DNA of 23,262 nucleotides from an uncultured Gemmatimonadota bacterium (lineage in GTDB: Bacteria; Gemmatimonadota; Gemmatimonadetes; Gemmatimonadales; GWC2-71-9): positions 1 through 23,262 of the forward strand of contig CAMPKP010000040.1 in NCBI GenBank assembly GCA_946887295.1, written 5' to 3'. How positions within the stretch are numbered: the stretch's first letter is position 1; the number at the start of each line of letters is the position of its first letter. The position numbers and the translations under genes are program-made. Shown here in pieces: positions 1-7,411 of the stretch. The notes under the pieces were generated by a model. It was not told the origin of the DNA. It saw nothing but the letters and a program-made list of their open reading frames with translations, and did not search any database.

Positions 1-931
1 CGACCGCAACCGCGCCCGCCTGAGGGCCGCGGCCCGTCCGCCATCCGAGGCCGGTGGGCTGATAGCCCACGACCGACCGGCTCTCGAGGGAGCGGCGGAG
101 CGCGTCGGCGGTGGGCCAGCGGTTCTCCGGATCCTTCTCGAGGCAGCGGGCCACGGCGAGGGCGAGATCCTCGGGCACGTCGGCGCGGCGGGCCCGCACA
201 TCGGGCGCGGGCTCCGTGATCTGCTTCATCAGGATCCCGGCGACGGTGGGCGCGTTGAAGGGCAGCTCGCCCGTGAGCATCTGGTAGGTGACGATGCCCA
301 GGCTGTACAGATCGGAGCGGCCGTCGATCTCCCGCTCGCCGGCGGCCTGCTCGGGGCTCATGAAGGCCGGGGTGCCGATCGCCACGCCGGCGCCGGTGAG
401 CGTCGCACCGGAGCTTCCCGACAGCGCCTTGGCGATGCCGAAGTCGGTGACCATCACCCGGCCCCTAGAGCCCTCGAGCAGGATGTTGTCCGGCTTGATG
501 TCGCGGTGGATGATGGAGAACCCGTGGGCGGCGCCGAGCGCGTCGGCGGACTCGGCCATGATCCGGCGGGCTTCCTCGACCGGGAGCTTTCCCCGCCGCC
601 GGATCCGCCCGGCGACGGACTCCCCGTCCACGTAGCCCATGACGAAGTAGACCAGGCCATGCCCCTCGCCGACCGTGTGGATCGGCACGATGTGGGGGTG
701 GCTCAGCTTGGCGGCGGTCTGGGCCTCACGGGTGAACCGCTCGCGGATGTCCTTCTGAAAGGCGAGCTCGGGGGGCAGGACCTTGATCGCGACCCGGCGC
801 TGAAGGCGCTCGTCGCGGGCCCGGTAGACCACCCCCATGCCGCCCCGGCCCACTTCGCCCTCTATGGTGTATGCGTCACCCAGCGCCGCGGCGAGCCGAG
901 CGGGCAGCGGCTGGTCGGAAGGAGCGGTCAC
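1..931 (-). CDS. Ser/Thr protein kinase (Pkn2/PknB type), C-terminus cut by window edge
   Basis: The reverse strand encodes a clear Hanks-type Ser/Thr kinase from a GTG at 931, running off the left edge after about 310 residues. Visible kinase motifs in order are the glycine loop GRGGMGVVYRA (about residues 28-38), the ATP-binding Lys in VAIKVL (K50), the helix C Glu (about E69), the catalytic loop HRDIKPDN (142-149), DFG (163-165), and SPEQ plus GRSDLYSLG of the activation segment and subdomain IX. Kinases of this family phosphorylate Ser/Thr on cytoplasmic targets, often with a C-terminal transmembrane helix and sensor domain; that part would lie outside the window. The next in-frame codons upstream offer no better start, and no strong Shine-Dalgarno is visible. 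It is divergent from lon. The family call is certain; the substrate is unknown. Confidence 0.95.
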   Translation of the reverse strand, partial: MTAPSDQPLPARLAAALGDAYTIEGEVGRGGMGVVYRARDERLQRRVAIKVLPPELAFQKDIRERFTREAQTAAKLSHPHIVPIHTVGEGHGLVYFVMGYVDGESVAGRIRRRGKLPVEEARRIMAESADALGAAHGFSIIHRDIKPDNILLEGSRGRVMVTDFGIAKALSGSSGATLTGAGVAIGTPAFMSPEQAAGEREIDGRSDLYSLGIVTYQMLTGELPFNAPTVAGILMKQITEPAPDVRARRADVPEDLALAVARCLEKDPENRWPTADALRRSLESRSVVGYQPTGLGWRTGRGPQAGAVAV

Positions 932-1293
932 GAGCGGAGGGACCCCGAAGCACAGGGGGCGGGACTGCCGTCGGCGATGAGGCCCGCGTTGCAGCTGCCG
1001 GACATGGCAGACAATCTGTACTCGCGCTGGGCCCGCCGCCACCCTGAGCGGCTCTCGGCGGAGCCGACCAGGATGGCGGGCCGTTTGGGGCCATTATGGC
1101 ACCGCCAACCTCGATTCCTGCCAAGATGCCTCCCAACCGCCTGCGGGCGGAAACCCTGGGAGCGCCTAACTTGTTATGAGTCAACACTGATACTGACACG
1201 TCCATGGCACGTTCGCTGCACATGCAGGACCGATCGTGTTTCTTGGGCCTGTCACCTTTACCCCGCTAGGGGGTTGGAAGGAGTAGTACATAG
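932..1293. other. Intergenic region between divergent kinase and lon genes
   Basis: A 362-bp gap with no credible gene. It must hold the divergent control regions of the kinase (minus) and lon (plus). An 11-bp palindrome, GCCATTATGGC, lies at 1091-1101; its minus-strand CATAAT could be a -10 for the kinase, but no matching -35 was found. For lon the only clear element is the ribosome binding site GGAAGGAG at 1276-1283. No CIRCE-type heat-shock repeat was recognised. Confidence 0.6.
1276..1283 (+). promoter_or_regulatory. Strong ribosome binding site of lon
   Basis: GGAAGGAG lies 10 bases before the ATG at 1294. It is one of the few strong Shine-Dalgarno matches in the window and fixes the lon start. 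Confidence 0.8.
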
Positions 1294-3858
1294 ATGGCCG
1301 AACGTCTGACTTTGCCGGTGTTGCCGCTGAGGGAGGTAGTGCTGTTCCCTGGAGTGACGGCTCCCATCGGCGCGGGTCGCCCGGCGACGCTGCGCGCCAT
1401 CGAGGCCGCACTCAGCCAGCCCGAGCGGCTGGTCTTCGCGGTCTCGCAGCGGCAGAACGTCGAGAGCGTGACCCCCGAGGCGCTGTACACCATCGGCACC
1501 ATCGCCCGTATCGGGCAGCTCCAGCGCGGGCTGTCCGGGATGCAGCTGCTGCTCCACGGCGAGCGGCGCGGCATCGCCATTCATTACACCGACCGGGAGG
1601 GCTACCTCCAGGCCATCGTGCGTGAGGCCGAGGAGATGGCGGCCCTGAATCCCGAGGATCCGGCGTTCGTCGCGCTGCATCGGGAAGCGCGGACCCGCGC
1701 CGCGGAGCTGGGCCAGAAGTCCGGCCTCCCCGACGAGGTCGTGCAGCAGGTCCTGGCCGGAGTGAACGAGCCGGGCCGGTTCGCCGACCTGGTGGCGGGG
1801 TACATCGACATCACGCCGCAGGAGCGGCAGATCCTCCTCGAGACGTTGAGCGTGGAGGAGCGGCTGCGCAGGGTGCTGGTGCACGTCCAGCGCCAGATCG
1901 GCGTGCTGGACGCGCAGGAGGACATCAAGACCCAGGTCCAGGAGGAGCTGGGCGAGCGGCAGCGGGAGATGTTCCTCCGCGAGCAGCTCAAGACCATCCA
2001 GCGCGAGCTGGGCGAGGACGACGAGCGGGACGACCTGCGCGAGCTGAAGGAGAAGATCGCCGCGCTCGAGTTGCCCGCGGACGTGCGGAAGGAAGTGGAC
2101 CGGGAGCTCGGACGGCTGTCCCGCATCGGGCGCGAGTCGATGGAGTCCCAGGTCATCCGGACGTTCCTCGAGAACATCGTCGAGCTGCCCTGGAACACCC
2201 GCAGCACCGAGCACCTCGATCTGTCCGAGGCGCAGCGGGTCCTCGATGAGGACCACTACGCCCTGGGCGACGTGAAGGACCGGGTGCTCGAGTTCCTGGC
2301 CGTGCGGCAGCTCCGCTCGCAGACCGAGGCGGCCGAGCGCGCGGCGGAGGCCGATGGTGCGGCACCCGCCGGCATGGACGGCGAGGGGAGCATGCCGGAG
2401 GAGGCCGCGTCGGGCGAGTCCACGGACGTGCCCGCGGCGACCGCCACCGTCCCGGCACCCAACGTGCCGGTTCCCGGCAACGACGACGACCGCGCACGGG
2501 GCCCGATTCTGCTGTTCGTGGGACCGCCGGGCGTGGGCAAGACCTCGGTCGCCAAGTCGATCGCCCGGGCGATGGGACGGAAGTACGTCCGCATCTCGCT
2601 GGGCGGCGCCCGCGACGAGGCCGACATCCGGGGGCACCGGCGGACCTACGTCGGCGCCATGCCGGGCCGCATCATCCAGGGGATGAAGCAGGCCGGCACC
2701 CGCAACCCGGTCTTCCTCCTGGACGAGGTGGACAAGCTCGGCGTGTCGTTCCAGGGCGATCCCGCGAGCGCGCTGCTCGAGGTGCTCGATCCGGCGCAGA
2801 ACGACACCTTCGTGGACCACTACCTGGGTGTGCCGTTCGATCTGAGCGAGGTGCTCTTCATCGCGACCGCCAACTTCATCCAGAACATCCCGGGCCCGTT
2901 GCTCGACCGGATGGAGGTGGTGGAGTTCGCCGGATACATCGAGCGGGAGAAGCGCGAGATCGCGCGGAAGTACCTCATCCCGCGTCAGTTCAGCGAGAAT
3001 GGGGTGTCGCCGGAGCAGCTCACCATCACCGACGAGGCGCTGTCCGAGGTGATCACCAGCTACACCCGCGAGTCCGGGGTGCGTCAGCTGGAGCGCGAGA
3101 TCGGCCGGCTGGCGCGGAAGGTGGCCCGGAAGATCGCAGCCGGAGAGGTCCAGCAGGTCACCGTCGACCGCGAGATGGTGGACGACCTGCTCGGCCGGCC
3201 GAAGGTGCATCCGGAGAAGGCGGCCCGCCACGACGAGGTCGGGGTGGCCACCGGGATGTACTACACGCCGACCGGCGGTGACATCATGTTCGTCGAGGCG
3301 TCCACCATGCGCGGCAAGGGCGAGCTGGTGCTCACCGGCCAGCTGGGAGACGTCATGAAGGAGTCCGCACGGGCGGCATGGACCTACGCGCGCTCGCACG
3401 CGGCAGGGCTTCAGATCGCCGACGACATGTTCGACCGGGACATCCACATCCACGTTCCGGCGGGCGCGATCCCGAAGGACGGCCCGTCGGCCGGCGTGAC
3501 GATGGCGACGGCGATCGTCTCCACCCTGTCGGGCCGGCCCGTCCGGCACGACATCTCCATGACGGGTGAGATCACCCTGCGTGGGCGGGTGCTGCCGATC
3601 GGTGGTGTGAAGGAGAAGGTGCTCGGCGCGGTTCGGGCGGGCATCAACCGGATCATCCTGCCGAAGGAGAACGAGCCGGACCTGGAGGATCTTCCGAAGG
3701 AAGTGCGGGACAAGACCGAGATCTACCTGGTACAGGAGCTCGGTGAGGTCCTGGCGCTCACCCTGCGTGGCGCCAGCTTCCGCGAGGGGCGGCTGCTCTT
3801 CGGGGACGAGAAGAACCCGCGGGACGTGATGCCGCTGTCGTCGGGATTTCGCCACTAA
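1294..3858 (+). CDS. lon: ATP-dependent Lon protease (S16)
   Basis: A cytoplasmic AAA+ protease that degrades misfolded and regulatory proteins. The 854-residue product starts with the Lon substrate-binding domain (LPVLPLREVVLFPG), followed by a coiled-coil-rich helical region around residues 190-300. The ATPase has Walker A GPPGVGKT (410-417) and Walker B VFLLDEVDKL (D477, E478). The protease domain has PKDGPSAG with catalytic S732 and GGVKEK with catalytic K775; the 43-residue Ser-Lys spacing equals that of E. coli Lon (S679/K722). It is longer than the usual 780-810 residues because of an insert of about 55-60 residues (about 342-402), rich in Ala, Glu, Gly and Pro, directly before the GPILLFV strand that leads into Walker A. 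The start is supported by GGAAGGAG at 1276. The gene is monocistronic here, followed by a hairpin terminator. Confidence 0.98.
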   Translation: MAERLTLPVLPLREVVLFPGVTAPIGAGRPATLRAIEAALSQPERLVFAVSQRQNVESVTPEALYTIGTIARIGQLQRGLSGMQLLLHGERRGIAIHYTDREGYLQAIVREAEEMAALNPEDPAFVALHREARTRAAELGQKSGLPDEVVQQVLAGVNEPGRFADLVAGYIDITPQERQILLETLSVEERLRRVLVHVQRQIGVLDAQEDIKTQVQEELGERQREMFLREQLKTIQRELGEDDERDDLRELKEKIAALELPADVRKEVDRELGRLSRIGRESMESQVIRTFLENIVELPWNTRSTEHLDLSEAQRVLDEDHYALGDVKDRVLEFLAVRQLRSQTEAAERAAEADGAAPAGMDGEGSMPEEAASGESTDVPAATATVPAPNVPVPGNDDDRARGPILLFVGPPGVGKTSVAKSIARAMGRKYVRISLGGARDEADIRGHRRTYVGAMPGRIIQGMKQAGTRNPVFLLDEVDKLGVSFQGDPASALLEVLDPAQNDTFVDHYLGVPFDLSEVLFIATANFIQNIPGPLLDRMEVVEFAGYIEREKREIARKYLIPRQFSENGVSPEQLTITDEALSEVITSYTRESGVRQLEREIGRLARKVARKIAAGEVQQVTVDREMVDDLLGRPKVHPEKAARHDEVGVATGMYYTPTGGDIMFVEASTMRGKGELVLTGQLGDVMKESARAAWTYARSHAAGLQIADDMFDRDIHIHVPAGAIPKDGPSAGVTMATAIVSTLSGRPVRHDISMTGEITLRGRVLPIGGVKEKVLGAVRAGINRIILPKENEPDLEDLPKEVRDKTEIYLVQELGEVLALTLRGASFREGRLLFGDEKNPRDVMPLSSGFRH

Positions 3859-3880
3859 GCGGTGAACGAGCGGTGAACGA
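3859..3880. repeat. Two tandem copies of an 11-bp unit after lon
   Basis: GCGGTGAACGA occurs at 3859-3869 and again at 3870-3880, directly after the lon stop codon and running into the 5' arm of the terminator hairpin. It looks like a small local duplication; no function is evident. Confidence 0.7.
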
Positions 3881-3921
3881 AATGAGGGGGGCCATCCAGG
3901 TGGATGGCTCCCCTCATTTCG
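3878..3921. terminator. Bidirectional hairpin terminator between lon and the GGDEF gene
   Basis: Two 20-bp arms (3878-3897 and 3902-3921) pair with a single G-T type mismatch around a 4-base loop AGGT. The hairpin lies between two convergent genes, 19 bp after the lon stop and 6 bp after the GGDEF-gene stop on the other strand. No T-tract follows immediately on the plus strand (a run of six T begins about 20 bases later), so it may not be a textbook intrinsic terminator. Position and length make a shared transcription end the best reading. Confidence 0.8.
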
Positions 3922-3927
3922 TGTACC

Positions 3928-5490
3928 TCACCGTTTCTCCGTTTTTTCCCTTCTCAGCGCCCGCATCGCCGCATGGGCCAGCTCGCCGGCGGTGGTGCCG
4001 TCCGCCGGGTGGGCCGCCCATCCCACGCTCACGTTGAGCGGGATGATCACGCCTTCGGCGGTCGCGGCGGCCTGCTCGCCGAGGACGCGGCGCAGCTTCT
4101 CGGCCAGCACGGCGGCCCCGGCGGCCCCGGCGCCACGCAGGATCATGGCGAACTCCTCGGCCCCGTAGCGGCCGATCAGGTCGCTCGCGCGAACGCTGGA
4201 GCGGAAGACGTTGGCCACGTGCAGCAGCACCTGGTCGCCCACGATCTGGCCGAAGCGCTCGTGTACCTCGCCGAACCGATCCAGATCGAAGACCACGAAG
4301 GCGAGGGGGCCGCCATGCCGCCGGCCGTACTCCACCGCGTATTCCAGCTCCGTCATCAGGGTGCCGTGATTCAGCAGGCCGGTCAGCTCGTCCCGGTGGA
4401 GCATCTCCCTCAACCTGCGGCCCCGCTCCGCACGGGTGATCACGGTCTGCAGCAGGAGCTCGGCCGGTGCCGAGTCGGCGACGAAGTCGTCCGCCCCGGC
4501 GCGCAGGGCGTCCACCTGGGACGCAGGCTCGAGTGGCCCGACGACAATCGCGGGAAGCAGATGGTACCGGGGGTCCTGCCGCACCATGCGCACCACCGAA
4601 GGCCCCTCGGCGTCCGAGAGTCGCGGCGCCACGACGAGCAGGTCGGGAATCTCGCGGTCGAGCAGCTCCTGAACCGGCTTCGCCAGCGGGCTGCGCACCA
4701 CACGGACGTTCGCCTCCTCCAGCACCGCCGCGAGCCGGGCGGCGCGATCCGCATCCCCGTCGACCAGAAGCACGACCGAGGGCGGAGCGCCCGTGCGGGC
4801 CAGCGTGCGGGCGTAGCGCGGCAGATTCTCCACCATCAGCTCCGCCGCGAAGACCGCATCCACGCCGGCGGCGACCGCCCGGAGCCGGTCCACCGCTCGC
4901 AGGGTCTCGATGAGCACCACGGCGCGAGGGCGTGTGGAGCGGCGGCTGGTCCAGGAGGACGCGACCGCGGAGGGGTCCCCTTCGCCCGGACTGGTGCCGA
5001 TCACGATCAGGTCGACTCTCCGGCCGGCCGTGACGGTCAGCGGATCGTCCTTCCGGGTGCGGATGTCCACCGTATAACCCACGCCCACGAGCGCCTCGGC
5101 CAGACGGTCGCGGTCGGGGCTCGGCGGCAGCACCAGCACGGCGCGCGCGCCGCCTTCGGCCATCCCCGGCGGTGCCGTAAACCGTGCGCGCGCCATCGTG
5201 AGCACCGCCTCCAGCCGCCTCATGACGTCGTCCAGCTTTCCCGCCTGCTCCGGCAGCGGCTCCGACAGGATGAGCCGCTCCGCCGTGCGCGCGAGGTCGC
5301 TGATCTCAGGAAAGCCGTAGGATCCTCCCGACCCGGCCAGGCGATGGAAACCGGTCCGGAGCGCGGGGACCACCTTCTCGCCCCGGCGGAAGGAGTCGAT
5401 GTCGGAGCGGAGCTCCGCGAATATTTTCGGGAGCTCGTCGAGGTACTCCTGCTGCAGCTCGCGGTAGGCAGCCTCTGTCGCGTCGCTCAT
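3928..5490 (-). CDS. Hpt / double pseudo-receiver / degenerate GGDEF signalling protein
   Basis: A 520-residue cytoplasmic signalling protein with no transmembrane segment. Residues 1-105 look like an Hpt domain with phospho-acceptor H49 in FHRLAGSGGSYG. Residues about 117-232 and 238-355 are receiver-like folds. In both, the phospho-acceptor Asp is missing: the aligned residues are G165 (VDLIVIG) and A288 (PDLLVVA). Residues 360-520 are a GGDEF domain. The metal-binding DLD (402-404) is present, but the signature is GAEEF (443-447) and the usual FKxxND motif reads FGEVHE, so the guanine-contacting Asn is His410. The product-inhibition I-site RxxD is kept (R434-D437). It may be a weak diguanylate cyclase or a c-di-GMP receptor. 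Its ATG overlaps the TGA of the TrmB-type gene by 4 bp, so the two are probably translationally coupled. Confidence 0.92.
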   Translation of the reverse strand: MSDATEAAYRELQQEYLDELPKIFAELRSDIDSFRRGEKVVPALRTGFHRLAGSGGSYGFPEISDLARTAERLILSEPLPEQAGKLDDVMRRLEAVLTMARARFTAPPGMAEGGARAVLVLPPSPDRDRLAEALVGVGYTVDIRTRKDDPLTVTAGRRVDLIVIGTSPGEGDPSAVASSWTSRRSTRPRAVVLIETLRAVDRLRAVAAGVDAVFAAELMVENLPRYARTLARTGAPPSVVLLVDGDADRAARLAAVLEEANVRVVRSPLAKPVQELLDREIPDLLVVAPRLSDAEGPSVVRMVRQDPRYHLLPAIVVGPLEPASQVDALRAGADDFVADSAPAELLLQTVITRAERGRRLREMLHRDELTGLLNHGTLMTELEYAVEYGRRHGGPLAFVVFDLDRFGEVHERFGQIVGDQVLLHVANVFRSSVRASDLIGRYGAEEFAMILRGAGAAGAAVLAEKLRRVLGEQAAATAEGVIIPLNVSVGWAAHPADGTTAGELAHAAMRALRREKTEKR

Positions 5491-6170
5491 GGGGTCCTGA
5501 ACCGCTCCAGCGCGAGCCGGGCGCCGGCGACGAAAGAGGGGGCGGTGCTCCAGTGACCCCGCACGTCGCTCCCGTTGCGCGCGGCGAGGATGGCGCTCCG
5601 GTCGTCCACCACCAGGATGACCGGCATGCCGGGCCAGCGGCCCTCGGCGGCCACGACCTCCACCGGTGCGAACTCCAGCTCCACCGGACCGGTCGCCATC
5701 AGGCCGAGCGGCAGACCGGCCGAGTAGGGGCGGCGAAGGGCGGGAGCGAGAAGCGGGTAGGCGTCCGGCGGTGCGAGGAGGCCTACGGACTCCTTCGCCC
5801 GGGCGATGTCGTGGGTGATGAGCTGGAGCAGAGAACGTCCCGAGACCACTTCGACCAGCGTCTCGGTATCGGGCACCAAGGCGGCGTCCAGCTCCCGGCT
5901 GAGCCGTTCGAGCGCCTGTCCGTGATCGTTGGAGATCCGGGCGATGAGGGCGGCCGGCGCCTCGGGCCGGTAGCGGCGTGGCCGGGTGCCCTCGACCCGA
6001 GCCGCGCCTTTGGAGACGAGCCCCTCCAGGGCGCTGTACGCGTTGGCCCGGGCGAGGCCTGCCCCGCGAGCGATGGCGTACCCCGTGCCCGGTCCGGCCG
6101 TGAGCAGGACCTGATAAACCAGACTCTCGGTGGGTGTAAAGCCGAACCGGGTAAGATCTATCGCAGGCAC
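5487..6170 (-). CDS. TrmB-family transcriptional regulator
   Basis: A 227-residue protein whose N-terminal 70 residues form the TrmB-type winged helix (GFTPTESLVYQVLL, then ARANAYSALEGLVSKG as recognition region). This is followed by a short helical linker (DHGQALERLSRELDAAL) and a C-terminal domain of the phospholipase-D-like fold that binds sugars or other effectors in TrmB relatives (roughly residues 100-225). It starts with GTG at 6170. There is no Shine-Dalgarno; instead a perfect 19-bp palindrome ends five bases before the start codon and a candidate promoter ends seven bases before it, so the mRNA could be leaderless. The gene overlaps the GGDEF gene by 4 bp, so the two are likely co-expressed. 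The effector is unknown. TrmB proteins are best known from archaea but also occur in bacteria. Confidence 0.88.
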   Translation of the reverse strand: MPAIDLTRFGFTPTESLVYQVLLTAGPGTGYAIARGAGLARANAYSALEGLVSKGAARVEGTRPRRYRPEAPAALIARISNDHGQALERLSRELDAALVPDTETLVEVVSGRSLLQLITHDIARAKESVGLLAPPDAYPLLAPALRRPYSAGLPLGLMATGPVELEFAPVEVVAAEGRWPGMPVILVVDDRSAILAARNGSDVRGHWSTAPSFVAGARLALERFRTP

Positions 6171-6174
6171 GAGT

Positions 6175-6193
6175 CGTAGTATGTCATACTACG
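6175..6193. promoter_or_regulatory. Perfect palindromic operator candidate upstream of the TrmB gene
   Basis: CGTAGTATG-T-CATACTACG is a perfect inverted repeat with 9-bp arms and a single central base. It is an AT-rich island in GC-rich surroundings, covers the candidate -10 element and lies just before the TrmB-type start codon. This suggests a site for the TrmB protein itself (autoregulation). The arms contain AGTA/TACT half-sites like those reported for some archaeal TrmB proteins, though the arrangement differs. Confidence 0.7.
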
Positions 6194-6206
6194 CTCGTGG
6201 CCACAA
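6178..6206 (-). promoter_or_regulatory. Candidate promoter of the TrmB-GGDEF pair
   Basis: On the minus strand, TTGTGG (6206-6201), a 17-bp spacer and CATACT (6183-6178) form a plausible -35/-10 pair. The -10 ends seven bases before the GTG start, which would place the transcript start at or next to the start codon. The hexamers match consensus only moderately (3/6 and 4/6). Confidence 0.45.
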
Positions 6207-6211
6207 GATGC

Positions 6212-7357
6212 TCAGACGTAGTCCAGAGTCCAGCCGAGCAGCTTTGCGATCAGCGCCAGGCGGAAGGTGATGTCCACCTCCCGTCCCTCGGTCGTCTTGG
6301 CGTCGAGATGGAGCGGATAGTAGTGGTAGGTGATCTTGTTGAGCGCCTTGGGCTGCGACCGGAGGTTCTTGGGTCGCCAGACGCCCAGCTCGTCGGTGTC
6401 CTTCAGCAGCCTCGTCAGGACCCTTGTCGCCACCGGTGCCCATTCCAGCGCCCCCATCCTCGCAAGGAGCTCGATGTAGTACAGGGCGAGCGGCAGGTCC
6501 TTCGGATACCCCTTGGCGTCGGCCTCGATGGGGTCGCCAAGGAGCAGGTGTTGGGGCTTGATCGACCGCTTGCCGACCTGGATCACGAAAGACTTCTTGG
6601 GCGCCGGCTGCGCGAGGTAGTGACCGAGGCGCTCGGTGAAGCCGGCTCGCTCCCGCCGGAGGTTGGGCATCGCCGCGATCATCGCGACCGAGTACCAGCT
6701 TGGCGGATGGGCTTCGGGATGCAGGGCCAGCACCTTGCCCGACTTCACGAAAGGCTTCTCGGCGATGGGGCTGCGGAGGAACTGGGAGACGGAGCTCGCG
6801 ATCTTGTGCCCCGCACCACGCAGGCGCGGGTCTTCAACGTAGCCAGCCTCGGCCAGCGCCGCCGAGGCGGCCTCGCGGATGACCTCCCTGGCCCAGACCG
6901 ACGCCTCGGGATCGCTCTTGACCAGCCTCTGGAACTCGAAGAGGAGCGCGGGGTCTTCGTCCCGGGAGAGCAGGCGGAAGAGCACTCGGTCGGCCAGCTT
7001 GAATGGACGCCCGGTCCGGGGCCACTCCAGTTGAAGCAGGCGCCGGTAGTTGGGGATGGTGCCGACGTCCTTGATGCCTTGCGCCGGGGAAGGGGCGAGC
7101 CCCAGCAGGTTGCCGCCCCAGGTTCCGGTGTCCTTCTGCTTCTTCACGACGGCGAGGGCCGTCTTGGATTCGCACACCGCCAGGTGGGCAGCCTCGCGGG
7201 CCTCCGGCGTCGCGTACCCAGCCGGGGCCAGCTCGGTCAGCGTGCGGTACCGGATCGAGGCCCCGGCATTCTCCAGCAGCCAGGTGAGTGGAATCCGGTG
7301 CTGATTCGGCAGTTCCAGGAGCGCTCCCGGGGGAGTGTGTGCGGAAACGGCGGGCAA
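6212..7357 (-). CDS. Uncharacterised protein, possible alpha/alpha-toroid (squalene-cyclase-like) fold
   Basis: A 381-residue protein I cannot assign to a named family. It is mostly helical, with no signal peptide or membrane segment. One stretch, QKDTGTWGG near residue 75, matches the QW motif (Q-x(2-5)-G-x-W) of prenyltransferase/squalene-cyclase repeats, and DELGVW further on is a weaker second match. The N-terminal region (LLENAGASIRYRTLTEL) and the helix pairs would suit an alpha/alpha-toroid. No DxDD cyclase motif was seen, so enzymatic cyclisation is unlikely. The apparent start is TTG at 7357 without a good ribosome binding site, so the true start is uncertain. It lies 54 bp after the M28 gene and 41 bp before the TrmB gene. 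Confidence 0.75.
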   Translation of the reverse strand: MPAVSAHTPPGALLELPNQHRIPLTWLLENAGASIRYRTLTELAPAGYATPEAREAAHLAVCESKTALAVVKKQKDTGTWGGNLLGLAPSPAQGIKDVGTIPNYRRLLQLEWPRTGRPFKLADRVLFRLLSRDEDPALLFEFQRLVKSDPEASVWAREVIREAASAALAEAGYVEDPRLRGAGHKIASSVSQFLRSPIAEKPFVKSGKVLALHPEAHPPSWYSVAMIAAMPNLRRERAGFTERLGHYLAQPAPKKSFVIQVGKRSIKPQHLLLGDPIEADAKGYPKDLPLALYYIELLARMGALEWAPVATRVLTRLLKDTDELGVWRPKNLRSQPKALNKITYHYYPLHLDAKTTEGREVDITFRLALIAKLLGWTLDYV

Positions 7358-7411
7358 AGATAGAGGGGAGCGGGGGGCGGCGGTAGGGCGGAACCCCGCT
7401 CAAGCCCCGGT

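Noticed and set aside
932..1293. Heat-shock (CIRCE or sigma-32-like) control of lon
   Set aside because: No TTAGCACTC-type inverted repeat and no convincing CTTGAA/CCCCAT pair could be found. TTGTTA at 1171 has no -10 at a usable distance.
1258..3855. Long open frame (865 codons) antisense to lon
   Set aside because: The plus strand is an unmistakable Lon with all catalytic motifs. High-GC coding DNA often leaves the opposite frame open, and the antisense product is compositionally odd (His, Arg and Leu rich) with no domain.
3904..5556. 550-codon plus-strand frame opposite the GGDEF gene
   Set aside because: The minus strand has recognisable Hpt and GGDEF motifs; the plus frame yields low-complexity Arg/Gly/His-rich sequence and crosses the terminator hairpin.
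6175..6193. Palindrome read as an intrinsic terminator of the toroid-like gene
   Set aside because: The arms are AT-rich with a single-base centre and no T-run follows, so it would not fold into a good RNA hairpin. An operator is a better reading.
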